A stretch of 46,479 nucleotides of DNA from Desulfovibrionales bacterium (GTDB lineage: Bacteria > Desulfobacterota > Desulfovibrionia > Desulfovibrionales > Desulfovibrionaceae). Where the stretch lies: the NCBI GenBank assembly GCA_030156255.1, contig JASGMV010000031.1:1-46479 (forward strand), read 5' to 3'. Position 1 is the stretch's first letter, and each line of letters begins with the position of its first letter. Shown one piece after another: positions 1 to 8,025 of the stretch. The notes beneath the pieces were generated by a model. That model made no database searches. It was given only the letters and a program-made list of their open reading frames with translations, and had not been told where the DNA came from. Position numbers and translations under genes: made by a program.

Positions 1-8
1 ACTGCTCG

Positions 9-82
9 GCAAGGATTTGTCCGCAAATCCTTGCTGCGAAATGCTTGTAGGCGAGCTACGCTCGCCGTGAAGCAAGCATTTC
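9..82. repeat. Nested inverted repeats: hairpin plus long-stem hairpin
   Basis: Two adjacent dyads are exact by eye. The first is an 11-bp stem (9-19 with 24-34) around a 4-nt loop. The second pairs GAAATGCTTG (38-47) with CAAGCATTTC (73-82), and its loop carries another perfect 7-bp hairpin, GGCGAGC at 50-56 with GCTCGCC at 60-66. RNA or single-stranded DNA of this stretch would fold into two or three stacked stems. There is no T-tract, so it is not a simple terminator. It may be a dispersed palindromic element or the 3' region of a gene outside the window. Only one copy is visible here, so multicopy status is an inference. Confidence 0.6.
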
Positions 83-192
83 AAGCGTAATATGCTCTAT
101 AAGGAACGCCAGAGCCGGAAAAAACGAGTTTTTCGTCTTCTGGGTTGGTTCGACTTTATTTACCCCAACGACGGTGGGTTTCTTGAAAGCGA

Positions 193-228
193 CAAGGCCC
201 CGAGCCCTCAACGGGGCGCGGGGCCTTG
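193..228 (-). terminator. Hairpin downstream of the TPR-methyltransferase gene
   Basis: CAAGGCCCCG (193-202) pairs perfectly with CGGGGCCTTG (219-228), a 10-bp GC-rich stem whose loop also holds CCC/GGG. It starts 24 nt beyond the stop of the minus-strand gene ending at 252. On the minus strand only a short, interrupted T/C-rich stretch follows, so termination is plausible but not textbook. Confidence 0.5.
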
Positions 229-251
229 TTGCGCGAGCGCCGGCAGTAGAT

Positions 252-2114
252 TCAGGGAACGGACAGCACCGCGACCCAGCCGGGTACGGGCGTTTCCTCC
301 TCCTTGCGGGTGGAGGTTTGCTGCAGCATTTTGACCTCGAAGCCGTTTGCGCGGGCCGTTTGCTCCAGGTAATCCCGACTGTGGGCGTAACGCATGGAGT
401 CCCCCAGAGCGTAGCCGGGCTGGTCGAGCCGTTCGGCCGTGAAGGCGAACAATCCTCCGGGGCGCAGAGCCTTCCGGGCCGCTTCGAAAACCGGCGACAG
501 ATCGCCGATGTACACCAGCACGTCGCCGGCCGCGATCAGGTCGAACCTCCCGGTGTTTTTCCCGAGGTAGTCCGTCACCTCGGCTGTTTCCAACTCGTCG
601 AAGATACCGCGTTTTTTCGCTTGTTCGAGCATGGCCGGCGAGAGATCGACGCCCGCGAGCCGTTTGGCGTAGGGCCTGAGCACCACACCGCACAGTCCCG
701 TGCCGCATCCCAGGTCCAGAACGTCGAGCCGGGCGTCCGGAGCCAAAAATTCCGCCAGGGCCTCGTGCAGCACGGCCGGGCCTTTGTACTCCAGGGCCTC
801 CTGCAAATGGGCGTCGAAGTGGGAGGCGTAGTAATCGAACAACCCCTGGACAAAGGCGTCGGAGGCGCGCTTCGGCGCTTCGGACCGGCCGAGTCGGGCC
901 AGGCAGAGTTGCGCGCCCCAGGAGTCGGCTGGTTCATACTCCAGGCAGCGTTCGAATTCGGCGGCGGCCTCATCCACTCGCCCGAGCTCCTGGAGCGCCG
1001 CGCCAAGGCGAAATCTCGTTTCGGCGTCGTCCCGGAGGCCCACGGCCCGGCGGGCCGTTTCTTCGGCTTCGTCCATCCGGCCGGCGATCTGCAGGCTGCG
1101 CGCCAGGTTGAGCATAGCCTCGGCATAGTCCGGTTGGACCTCAAGGGCTTTGCGGTAGTGCTCCGCGGCGCCTTCGAGATTGCCCTCGTCCTTGAGCGCC
1201 GCGCCCAGGTTGGCCCAGGCCTCGGCGTGCTGCGGGTCTTTTGCGACGACCTGCCGCAACAAATCCTCGGCTTGGTCCGGATGGCCTTGTTCGCGCAGAA
1301 TGTTGGCCAGATTGTTCATGGCGTCCAGATAATCCGGCCGCAGGGCCAGGGCCCGCTGGTAGTAGCCCTTGGCCTCCTCGACGCGTCCCTGCCGGTGGAG
1401 AAGCACGGCCAGGTTGTTGAGGGCCCGTTCATGCTCCGGGTCGGCCTTCAAGGCGTCTTCGTAACGCGCCTGGGCCTCGTCCGTCCGTCCGGCCAAGTCC
1501 AGAGCCAAGGCCAGATGATGCAGCACTTCCGCATCCTTGGGGAGTTTTTCGGCCAATGCGGTGTAATGCTCGATGGCTTCGTCGATGCGGCCAAGCTCCT
1601 GAAGCGAGTTGGCCAAATTGAAGCGGATGGCCCGGTCGTCGGGCGATAGAGCCAGAGCGCGGGCGTAGAGCTCCTGGGCCGAGTCCAACAGGCCTGTTTC
1701 CACGTACGCGTTGCCCAGATTGTACAGCGCGCTGGAGTTGTCGGGAGCGAGTTCGATGCATCGCTCGTAGGAGCTGACGGCTTCATCGACTCGCCCCATG
1801 TCCCGCAGCACCTTGCCGCGGCTGAACCATATTTCGTCCGCTTCGGGCTCCAATTCGCAGGCCTTCTCCAGCAAGGGCAGGCCTTTTTCGGAATCGCCCA
1901 ACAGATGTCGGGTCAACCCGGTCATGTACAGAGCGTCGGCGTTGTTCGGCGCCGTCTCCAGGGCCTTTTCGTAAAGCTCCAAAGCATCCGGGATGCGCCC
2001 GACCCTATGCAGGGCGAGGCCTTGCTGGAGGATGGATTCGACCTTGGCGTCCCGAGCGCGCCGTTGGGCGTTTTTTTCCTGCTTGCTTTTGCGGGGCTGT
2101 GTCTTTTTAGTCAT
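252..2114 (-). CDS. TPR-repeat protein fused to a class I SAM methyltransferase
   Basis: This 620-residue protein starts with a short Lys/Arg-rich segment. A long array of tetratricopeptide repeats follows (about residues 25-400), with the usual 34-residue spacing and blocks such as ALYNLGNAYVETG and AEAWANLGAAL. The last 190 residues form a Rossmann methyltransferase: motif I LDLGCGTGLCG, then GVDLSPAMLEQA, then the FDLIAAGDVLVYIGDL region and a KALRPGGLFAF strand. TPR-methyltransferase fusions are known in bacteria, but substrates are rarely established, so the target is unknown here. The array suggests a protein partner. The start overlaps the end of the upstream trmO by 8 nt, so it is the last gene of the overlapping operon. 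A hairpin follows the stop. Confidence 0.85.
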   Translation of the reverse strand: MTKKTQPRKSKQEKNAQRRARDAKVESILQQGLALHRVGRIPDALELYEKALETAPNNADALYMTGLTRHLLGDSEKGLPLLEKACELEPEADEIWFSRGKVLRDMGRVDEAVSSYERCIELAPDNSSALYNLGNAYVETGLLDSAQELYARALALSPDDRAIRFNLANSLQELGRIDEAIEHYTALAEKLPKDAEVLHHLALALDLAGRTDEAQARYEDALKADPEHERALNNLAVLLHRQGRVEEAKGYYQRALALRPDYLDAMNNLANILREQGHPDQAEDLLRQVVAKDPQHAEAWANLGAALKDEGNLEGAAEHYRKALEVQPDYAEAMLNLARSLQIAGRMDEAEETARRAVGLRDDAETRFRLGAALQELGRVDEAAAEFERCLEYEPADSWGAQLCLARLGRSEAPKRASDAFVQGLFDYYASHFDAHLQEALEYKGPAVLHEALAEFLAPDARLDVLDLGCGTGLCGVVLRPYAKRLAGVDLSPAMLEQAKKRGIFDELETAEVTDYLGKNTGRFDLIAAGDVLVYIGDLSPVFEAARKALRPGGLFAFTAERLDQPGYALGDSMRYAHSRDYLEQTARANGFEVKMLQQTSTRKEEETPVPGWVAVLSVP

Positions 2115-2523
2115 GGGGGCGTCCGCGCATGGCCGGTTTGATGTCCACCACGGGCGTGCCGTCGAGGGCTTCCAGGTGGTCCACGGTGATGCGCAGGCCG
2201 TCGATGGCGGCCACGGCGACGTGATGCAGGGCGATGGGATTGGGCCTGGCCGGGGACCGGGTGGAGAAGACGCCGGTCAAAGGCCGGCTTTGGTCTCCGC
2301 GGGGGTGGACCTTGAGCACCTCCCGGTCGGACAGGTGAAACCAGGTGAAGAGCAAAAGCTCCTGGCCGACTTTGATGTCTTCGGCCGCCTCGGCGTACTC
2401 CGGCTTGATCTCCACTACGGCCGAGGGCGCTTGCCCGGTATTCTGCTTGGGGCATTGATCCAGGTCTTTCAAGTCGGAGCGGATCACTCCGACGGCTCTG
2501 AGCCGCATTTCAGGCTTCGCCAT
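2107..2523 (-). CDS. trmO: TrmO/TsaA-family tRNA t6A37 methyltransferase
   Basis: The 138-residue protein fits the TsaA/UPF0066 family, whose E. coli member TrmO adds a methyl group to N6-threonylcarbamoyladenosine at tRNA position 37 using SAM. Seen directly: the early GVIRSDLKD segment, the LLLFTWFHLSDR strand, and the family signature GVFSTRSPARPNPIALHHV at about residues 84-102, followed by the DGTPVVDIKP strand. The length suits the minimal family form, without the extra C-terminal domain of E. coli TrmO. It overlaps thiL upstream by 14 nt and the TPR-methyltransferase downstream by 8 nt, so translational coupling is likely. Archaeal-type TsaA members are less well characterised, so the exact tRNA reaction is inferred. 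Confidence 0.85.
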   Translation of the reverse strand: MAKPEMRLRAVGVIRSDLKDLDQCPKQNTGQAPSAVVEIKPEYAEAAEDIKVGQELLLFTWFHLSDREVLKVHPRGDQSRPLTGVFSTRSPARPNPIALHHVAVAAIDGLRITVDHLEALDGTPVVDIKPAMRGRPHD

Positions 2524-3514
2524 GGTCGCCTCCTTGGGAAAAGTGGTCGAATCCGGATGCTGAAAAAGGATGTCCGTTGAGCCGTAATCCCGGCCGATCC
2601 AGGACCTCGCCGATTTTTACGGCCTCCGGCAGGCGCGCGGCAAGCTTCGTCCAGTCGGCCGGATCCAGGGCGCCGAGCAGGGCGTAGTCCTCGCCGCCGA
2701 GCACCATGTGCTCCACGGGGTCCAGGTCTTCCCGGCTACAGTAGGCGAGCACCTCGGGATGCGCAAAGTCCTCTTCGATGGAAAGGTTGGCGCCCAACGA
2801 GCCAAGGAGACGGGGCAAGTCCCGCGCCAGGCCGTCCGACACGTCCATGAGCGCCCGCACCTTGCCGAAGCGCCCGATCTCCTCCGCGGACTGAAGCCGC
2901 ATGGGGGGCCGCAGGTGGGCGGCGCAACTGGACGGGAAGGCGGTTTTGGCCGCGGCGCCCATTCGTTCGAGCGCCAGCAGGCCGGTTCTGGCCAGGCCGA
3001 TTCGCCCCACCGTGAACAGCATGTCGCCGGGTCGGGCGCCCGAGCGCGTCACGAACCTTTGGCCCACGGCTTGTCCCCAGATGGTGATGCTGAAGCCCAG
3101 CTTGTCGCCGCCGGAGATGTCGCCGCCCACCAGCTCCGTGTCGCAATCCCGGGCCAGGGCGGCCATGCCCGCGAACAATCTGTCATAGAACGCCGCTGAA
3201 GCCGGGCGGGGGGCGATGAGGGACAAGGAGAAACCCAGCGGCCGGGCGGCCATGGCGGCGACGTCGCTCACGTTCACGGCCAGGGCCTTGTAGCCGATGT
3301 CTTCGGGTTCGAAGTAGGATCGCCGGAAGTGGGCGTCTTCCAGGAACAGGTCCGTGGACAGGCAGATTTCTTCGGGGCAGGGCAAAATGGCGCAGTCGTC
3401 TCCCCGGCCGAGGGCCGCGCGGCCGGCCTCAGCGCCGAAATGGCGGTCGATCACGCGCAGGAAGGCGTCTTCACTGTCCAGAACGGATGATTGCCCGGCA
3501 ACGTCGGAGGCCAT
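2510..3514 (-). CDS. thiL: Thiamine-monophosphate kinase
   Basis: ThiL phosphorylates thiamine monophosphate to the cofactor thiamine diphosphate with ATP. The 334-residue reading has the family motifs in order: GRGDDCAIL near the N-terminus, STDLFLEDAHF, the AVNVSDVAAMAARP helix, GGDISGGDKL, ALMDVSDGLARDLPRL, and GGEDYALL near the C-terminus. These Asp-rich loops bind Mg2+ and nucleotide in known ThiL structures. I chose the ATG at 3514 because it begins right before the conserved domain and overlaps the uvrD stop by one base (TGATG). The open frame continues upstream only as a shadow of uvrD. Placing thiL inside a repair and tRNA-modification operon looks like housekeeping packing rather than a pathway. 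Confidence 0.93.
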   Translation of the reverse strand: MASDVAGQSSVLDSEDAFLRVIDRHFGAEAGRAALGRGDDCAILPCPEEICLSTDLFLEDAHFRRSYFEPEDIGYKALAVNVSDVAAMAARPLGFSLSLIAPRPASAAFYDRLFAGMAALARDCDTELVGGDISGGDKLGFSITIWGQAVGQRFVTRSGARPGDMLFTVGRIGLARTGLLALERMGAAAKTAFPSSCAAHLRPPMRLQSAEEIGRFGKVRALMDVSDGLARDLPRLLGSLGANLSIEEDFAHPEVLAYCSREDLDPVEHMVLGGEDYALLGALDPADWTKLAARLPEAVKIGEVLDRPGLRLNGHPFSASGFDHFSQGGDHGEA

Positions 3515-5664
3515 CAAAGCATCTCCAGGTAGTCTTCTATGATTACTTTCAGGCCGAAGCCCGGAAAGTTTACCTGGTACTTGTTCGGCGGCAAAAAAGC
3601 CACGATTTTCCCCGGACCGAAAATGCGGTGCCGGCACATGCCGAGGTCCTTGTTGCCCTGGCCGATCGCAGGCGAGGCGGCCGGCTGGATCCCCGGTTCG
3701 ATCCCGGGGTCCGGATCGGCCGAAGGCGGCGCCAGGGGTTTGATCGTCGGGGTGCGGCCGGATTCCCTCGCCAAGCCGCCGCCGATGGTTTCCCGGTACA
3801 CGTCCAGGCTCGCATAGGGAACGTCGCGCACAAAGGGGCTGAGCCGCGCGGGTTCGCTCATGGACTTGAAGCGATTCCACAGGCATTCGGGTGCGAACAT
3901 GGTCAGGGAGTCTTTGGCGCGGGTGCAGGCCACGTACATGAGCCGGCGTTCCTCCTCCATGTCGTCGGGCCGGTCCAGGGCCCGTTTCATGGGAAAGCGC
4001 TCCTCCACGAGGTCGATGAGGAGGACGGCGGAGAACTCCAGGCCCTTGGCCGAATGCACGGTGGTCAGGACCAATTCGTCTTCGGGATGGGACTCGCCTT
4101 CCTCGGGATCCAGGACCAGATCGGCCAAGAAATCGTCCAGGTCCTTGTAGGCGGCGCCGATCTGGGCCAGCTCCTCCAGTCCGGCCTGGCGGCGCGGATA
4201 GTCGTCCGGGAACATCTGCACCATGATGGGCTGGTAGAAGCCGATGACCCGGGAGAGCTTGGCCTGAAAATCCTTCAATCCGCGAATGGCGTCCAGCTCG
4301 GAGAACAGTTCGTCCAGCTGGGGGGTCTTCCTTCTGCGCTTGGTCAGCGCCTTTTCGTCGCCTTGGAGCGACTCCAGCGCGATTTTGCCGCAGGTCTTTT
4401 CCCCCACGCCCTTGATGTGCGCGGCGGCTCTTCGCCAGGCCAGGGCGTCTCCGGGATTGCGCACCAGGCGCAGGAAAGCGAGCACGTCCTTGACGTGGGC
4501 CGCCTCGTGAAAACGCACGCCTCCGTATTTTCGGAAGGGCAGTCCGGCCTTGGTCAGGGCCAGCTCCAGGGGGTAGGACTGGTAGCCGGCCCGGAACAGC
4601 ACCGCGATTTCGTGCAGGGGATAGGTCCGACGCAACTCGCGGATGCGCTCCAACACGCGGCCGGCCTGGCTCACGTCGCTCATGGTCCGGATGAGCCGGG
4701 GCGTTTCGCCCTCGGTGCGCTCGGTGTAGAGGCGTTTGTCGAATTTTTCCTTCGCCTCGGCCAAGATGGCGTTGGACACGTCCAGAATGGGTTGGGTGGA
4801 GCGGTAGTTGCGTTCCAGCCGCACGACCTTGGCGCCGGGAAATATCTTGGGGAAACCCAGGATGTTGGCTACGTCCGCTCCGCGGAAGGCGTAGATGGAT
4901 TGTGCGTCGTCGCCCACGGCCATGACTTCGCCGTCCTCGCCGGCCAGCAGCCTGACCAGCCGGGCCTGCACCTTGTTGGTGTCCTGGTATTCGTCCACCA
5001 TGATCTGGCGGAAGCGTTCGCGCAGCCGGTCGCGGAATTCCTGATGCTCCGTCAGCGCCTTCTCCAGTTCGAAAAGCAGGTCGTCGTAGTCGAGCAGGCC
5101 GTTGCCGGCTTTGAGCTTTTGGTAGCGCTCGGCGATTTTGCCCATGTCTTCGGCGTAGGGAAGCAGGTGGACGGCCTCGCGTCCCACCAGGTCGGGCAGT
5201 TCCAGCTCTTTGTTGCGCGACTTGCTGATGATTTCCTGCAGCGTGGATTTCTTGGGGAAGGATTTGTCGCCCTTGCCGAGCCCCAGCTCCTCCTTGGCCA
5301 TGCGCGTGATGTCTTCGGCGTCGGCCTTGTCGATGACCGTGAGTCCGGCCGGCCCTTGCCCCAGGGCGGCGAGCCGGCGGAGTTGGGCGAAGGCGAAGGA
5401 GTGGAAGGTGCCACCCACGGCCCGGCGCAGGCTCGACCCGAGCAGGGTCTCGGCCCGAGAGAGCATCTCGGCCGAGGCCTTGCGGGTGAAAGTCAGCAGC
5501 AGGATGCGCTCCGGGTCCACGCCGCCCTCCACCAGCCGGGCCAGGCGAAAGACGATGGTTCTGGTCTTGCCGCTGCCGGCGCCGGCGATGACCAGCAAGG
5601 GGCCGCCCTCGTGGCGAACCGCCTCCAACTGCCGTTCGTTGAGCAGTTGCTCGTAGTCGATCAT
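3514..5664 (-). CDS. uvrD: UvrD/PcrA/Rep-type superfamily I DNA helicase
   Basis: This 716-residue ATP-dependent 3'-5' helicase carries the SF1A motifs in order: the Q-motif and Walker A AGAGSGKTRT (27-36), motif II DEYQDTN, motif III GDDAQSIYAFRGAD, motif IV with RNYRSTQPIL, motif V TTVHSAKGLEFSAV and motif VI RRLMYVACTRAKD. The C-terminal 60 residues (CRHRIFGPGKIVAFLPPNKY) look like the Tudor-like domain that in PcrA/UvrD contacts RNA polymerase. Expected roles are nucleotide-excision repair, mismatch repair or clearing recombination intermediates. The ATG at 5664 overlaps the preceding gene's stop by 4 nt (ATGA), and MIDYEQLLNERQLEAV matches family N-termini. Whether it is the cell's UvrD, Rep or a paralogue cannot be decided from this window. 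Confidence 0.93.
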   Translation of the reverse strand: MIDYEQLLNERQLEAVRHEGGPLLVIAGAGSGKTRTIVFRLARLVEGGVDPERILLLTFTRKASAEMLSRAETLLGSSLRRAVGGTFHSFAFAQLRRLAALGQGPAGLTVIDKADAEDITRMAKEELGLGKGDKSFPKKSTLQEIISKSRNKELELPDLVGREAVHLLPYAEDMGKIAERYQKLKAGNGLLDYDDLLFELEKALTEHQEFRDRLRERFRQIMVDEYQDTNKVQARLVRLLAGEDGEVMAVGDDAQSIYAFRGADVANILGFPKIFPGAKVVRLERNYRSTQPILDVSNAILAEAKEKFDKRLYTERTEGETPRLIRTMSDVSQAGRVLERIRELRRTYPLHEIAVLFRAGYQSYPLELALTKAGLPFRKYGGVRFHEAAHVKDVLAFLRLVRNPGDALAWRRAAAHIKGVGEKTCGKIALESLQGDEKALTKRRRKTPQLDELFSELDAIRGLKDFQAKLSRVIGFYQPIMVQMFPDDYPRRQAGLEELAQIGAAYKDLDDFLADLVLDPEEGESHPEDELVLTTVHSAKGLEFSAVLLIDLVEERFPMKRALDRPDDMEEERRLMYVACTRAKDSLTMFAPECLWNRFKSMSEPARLSPFVRDVPYASLDVYRETIGGGLARESGRTPTIKPLAPPSADPDPGIEPGIQPAASPAIGQGNKDLGMCRHRIFGPGKIVAFLPPNKYQVNFPGFGLKVIIEDYLEML

Positions 5665-6158
5665 TCGCGACCGCTCTGCGAAGGAGCGCTGCTTTCTTCG
5701 TCCCAGCGGAAGGCGAACATGCAGGCCGGAGCGCCTTGGGCGATGGTTCGGGAGCGGGACAGTTTCAAATGGGGGGAGTAGCCTTGGGCGAAGATTTCGT
5801 CTCTGGAGCAGGAAACGAGTTTGGCGAATTCGCCGTCCAGGCCCATTTCGGCGTAGGCCTGCACGTAACCGCACCGCGTGACGGCGAAAGTGAAGTGGTC
5901 GTCGCGCAAGTCTTCCTCGGCGATGTCCAGGGCCCCCCCTTGCGTCCAGCTCTTGATAATCGTTGCGAAATGGGCGAGATTCGGACCTTCGGGGGCCGAC
6001 TTGGCGAATTGCCGCCCGGCTTCCAGCGCCGCCGTCCGCACGGCGCCCAGGACGATTTCCGTGGCGGCGTCGGCTCCGTACCGGCGTTCGATTTCCTGTT
6101 TGAGGCGCTGCAGCATCGCGGCTTCAATGACTCGACGTTCCAACTGTGGTATGTTCAT
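5661..6158 (-). CDS. L-2-amino-thiazoline-4-carboxylate hydrolase-family protein
   Basis: This 165-residue protein resembles the ATC hydrolase family (PF14196). Visible similarities are the middle CGYVQAYAEMGLDGEFAKLV segment, a SCSRDEIFAQGYSPHLKL stretch and the C-terminal SRSRTIAQGAPACMFAFRWD block, which fits the family's closing pattern (RTxTxxxGxxxCxFRF). The characterised member opens the thiazoline ring on the way to L-cysteine. Many delta-proteobacterial homologues have no tested substrate, so family membership is a better claim than the reaction. It is the first gene of the minus-strand operon and overlaps uvrD by 4 nt. The ATG at 6158 gives a sensible N-terminus but has no clear Shine-Dalgarno. 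A start at the internal Met 15 is possible. Confidence 0.65.
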   Translation of the reverse strand: MNIPQLERRVIEAAMLQRLKQEIERRYGADAATEIVLGAVRTAALEAGRQFAKSAPEGPNLAHFATIIKSWTQGGALDIAEEDLRDDHFTFAVTRCGYVQAYAEMGLDGEFAKLVSCSRDEIFAQGYSPHLKLSRSRTIAQGAPACMFAFRWDEESSAPSQSGRE

Positions 6159-6177
6159 GACAACGAAGGATTCGTAT

Positions 6178-6852
6178 ATGAAGGTTTGTGTTCGATTCGC
6201 GGCCGCGGCGATTTTGCTGTCAGCCGTGGTGCTTTTGCCGTCGCTTGGCGAGTGCGAGAATATCACCGAACGGATGCAGAGACAATACGAGGAATTGCAG
6301 TCGTTCCGAGCGCAGTTCGACCAGGTTTTGACCAACGCCGCGAGTCGGGAGAGCGAGGAGCGCGCGGGATCCATCGAATTCATGCAGCCGTCGCTGGTGC
6401 GTTGGACCACCGTGACCCCCGAAAAGGAAGTGCTGGTCGTGGGCCGGAAGTTCGTTTGGGATTACTACCCGGCGGACGAAGTGGCCTTCAAATACCGGCT
6501 GGACCAGATGTTCAGCTCCAGGACCATGCTGCGGTTCTTGTCCGGCCAGGCGAATCTGGCCGAGGATTTCGTGGTGGACAAGCAGTCCGAGGAGAAGGGA
6601 CTGGTTCATTTGAGCCTTGTTCCCAAGAATCCCGAACCCGGTCTGGTGCGGGCCGAGGCCTGGATCGATCCGGACACGGCCTTGCTGCGCGGCGTGCTCA
6701 TCGAGGACTTCTACGGCAACACCAATCGGTTGTTTTTGAAGAACATCAAGCTGAACGTGGGTCTCACGGCCGAGCATTTCGACTTCACGCCGCCCAAGGG
6801 CGTGGTGGTCCAGGACAGCTCTATCGAAAAGATGCTGGACCCGGGGGAGTAG
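6178..6852 (+). CDS. lolA: Outer-membrane lipoprotein carrier protein LolA
   Basis: LolA ferries lipoproteins across the periplasm from the LolCDE complex to the outer membrane. The 224-residue protein has a signal peptide (MKVCVRFAAAAILLSAVVLL, cleaved near residues 22-26). The mature part has the LolA fold pattern: a helical start (ITERMQRQYEELQSFRAQFDQ), then the strand-rich body with GSIEFMQPSLVRWTT, KFVWDYYPADEV and a late FDFTPPKGVVVQ strand, which is the usual LolA ending. The ATG at 6178 has AAGGA at 6166-6170, 7 nt upstream. It is transcribed away from the ATC-hydrolase-family gene with only 19 bp between starts, so its promoter must lie inside that gene's 5' end. Confidence 0.9.
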   Translation: MKVCVRFAAAAILLSAVVLLPSLGECENITERMQRQYEELQSFRAQFDQVLTNAASRESEERAGSIEFMQPSLVRWTTVTPEKEVLVVGRKFVWDYYPADEVAFKYRLDQMFSSRTMLRFLSGQANLAEDFVVDKQSEEKGLVHLSLVPKNPEPGLVRAEAWIDPDTALLRGVLIEDFYGNTNRLFLKNIKLNVGLTAEHFDFTPPKGVVVQDSSIEKMLDPGE

Positions 6853-6985
6853 CGAGGGGCGGCGTCCGCCCGCTTTCGTTCGTCTTTGAGGAACTATCGT
6901 CCTCCCATGGCGCTTCGTTTTTGCACGGGCGCCGTCGTTGCGCTTCCTGCGCCGAAAAAAGGCGCCTCCCCGAACCGCTCCCCCC

Positions 6986-7015
6986 TTTACAACCGGCCCT
7001 TCCTGGGGCAATGAT
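6986..7015 (+). promoter_or_regulatory. Candidate sigma-70 promoter for argFGH
   Basis: TTTACA (6986-6991) and AATGAT (7010-7015) are separated by 18 bp and lie 37 bp upstream of the argF start. The matches to consensus are 5/6 and 4/6. The position is good and the -10 is moderate. I see no obvious Arg-box palindrome nearby. Confidence 0.35.
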
Positions 7016-7051
7016 GCTCCTTTTCAGCAACGTAGCGGACAAGGAGCGAGT

Positions 7052-8008
7052 ATGGTTCGCCACTTCCTGCGCATTCCGGACATCCCGCGGCTTGAGGCCG
7101 CCCAATTGGTCTTGCGCGCCAGGCAATTGAAGAAGGGCAAGCTGCGGCCTCAGATTCTGGCCGGAAAAACCGCGGCCATGATCTTCGAGAAAAGCTCCAC
7201 GCGAACCCGCGTATCCTTCGAGGTGGCCGTGCGCCATCTCGGCGGGTATCCGCTCTTCATGACGCAGGCCGACTCGCAACTCGGGCGCGGCGAGCCGCTC
7301 AAAGACACGGCCCGGGTCCTGTCCCGCTACACCGACGCCATCATCGTGCGGACCTTCGAACAACAAAAGCTTGTCGAGCTGGCGCAGTACGCGGCCATCC
7401 CCGTGATCAACGCCCTGAGCGACTCCTACCATCCGTGCCAGGTGATGAGCGACGTGCTGACCATGTTCGAGAACGAGCCGGACCTGCGCGGCGCGCGCGT
7501 GGCCTGGATCGGCGACGGCAACAACATGTGCCATTCGCTGATCAACGCGGCCGCCTATTTTCCGTTTACCCTGGCCGTGGCCACGCCCGAAGGTTACGAA
7601 CCTGACGCGGGCGTCGTCGCCGAAGCCGAGTCCCTGGGCGCGCGCCTGGAGATCGGCCATGATCCCGAGGCTGCGGCAAAGGGCGCCCGGTTCATTCACA
7701 CCGACGTGTGGGCTTCCATGGGCCAGGAGTCGGAGCAGGCCGGCCGCGAAGCCGTGTTCGCCCCGTACCAGGTCGATGCGAGGCTGATGGCTCTTGCCGC
7801 GGACAACGTGCAGTTCATGCACTGCCTGCCCGCCCACCGCGGGGAGGAGGTCACGGAGGAAATTTTCGAGTCCAAGGCGTCCATCGTCTTCGACCAGGCC
7901 GAGAATCGCCTGCATATGCAGAAGGCGATCCTGGAGTGGGCGCTCCAGGGGATCGACGTGGAAGAAGACGCGGTGGAGCGCCTGGTCAATCACATCCCTC
8001 TGTCATGA
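7052..8008 (+). CDS. argF: Ornithine carbamoyltransferase
   Basis: ArgF joins ornithine and carbamoyl phosphate to citrulline in arginine synthesis. The 318-residue protein has the carbamoyl-phosphate-binding signature [13 protein letters not shown] (about residue 49), the [18 protein letters not shown] segment, an HPCQVMSD loop, the ornithine-binding DGNNMCHSL region, and the [11 protein letters not shown] motif carrying the catalytic cysteine. AAGGAG at 7041-7046 sits 5 nt before the ATG. It is first in an argF-argG-argH operon. Its stop TGA (8006-8008) falls 17 nt before the preferred argG start. The HCLPAHRG motif and the arg context favour ornithine over aspartate carbamoyltransferase. 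Confidence 0.95.
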   Translation: MVRHFLRIPDIPRLEAAQLVLRARQLKKGKLRPQILAGKTAAMIFEKSSTRTRVSFEVAVRHLGGYPLFMTQADSQLGRGEPLKDTARVLSRYTDAIIVRTFEQQKLVELAQYAAIPVINALSDSYHPCQVMSDVLTMFENEPDLRGARVAWIGDGNNMCHSLINAAAYFPFTLAVATPEGYEPDAGVVAEAESLGARLEIGHDPEAAAKGARFIHTDVWASMGQESEQAGREAVFAPYQVDARLMALAADNVQFMHCLPAHRGEEVTEEIFESKASIVFDQAENRLHMQKAILEWALQGIDVEEDAVERLVNHIPLS

Positions 8009-8025
8009 TTCGAGGAGCGAAGAAC

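Noticed and set aside
174-1649. A 491-codon plus-strand frame
   Set aside because: It is antisense to the TPR-methyltransferase gene and has no domain signal. The TPR periodicity is clear on the minus strand.
3487-5781. A 764-codon plus-strand frame
   Set aside because: It is antisense to uvrD, whose helicase motifs are all present in order. The plus frame shows no motif.
6936-6957. Small GCGCC/GGCGC hairpin between lolA and argF
   Set aside because: The stem is only 5 bp with an A-rich loop and no T-run, so it is too weak to call a terminator.
8005-8007. ATG overlapping the argF stop as the argG start
   Set aside because: GTG 8026 has the better ribosome site and gives the usual ArgG N-terminus.
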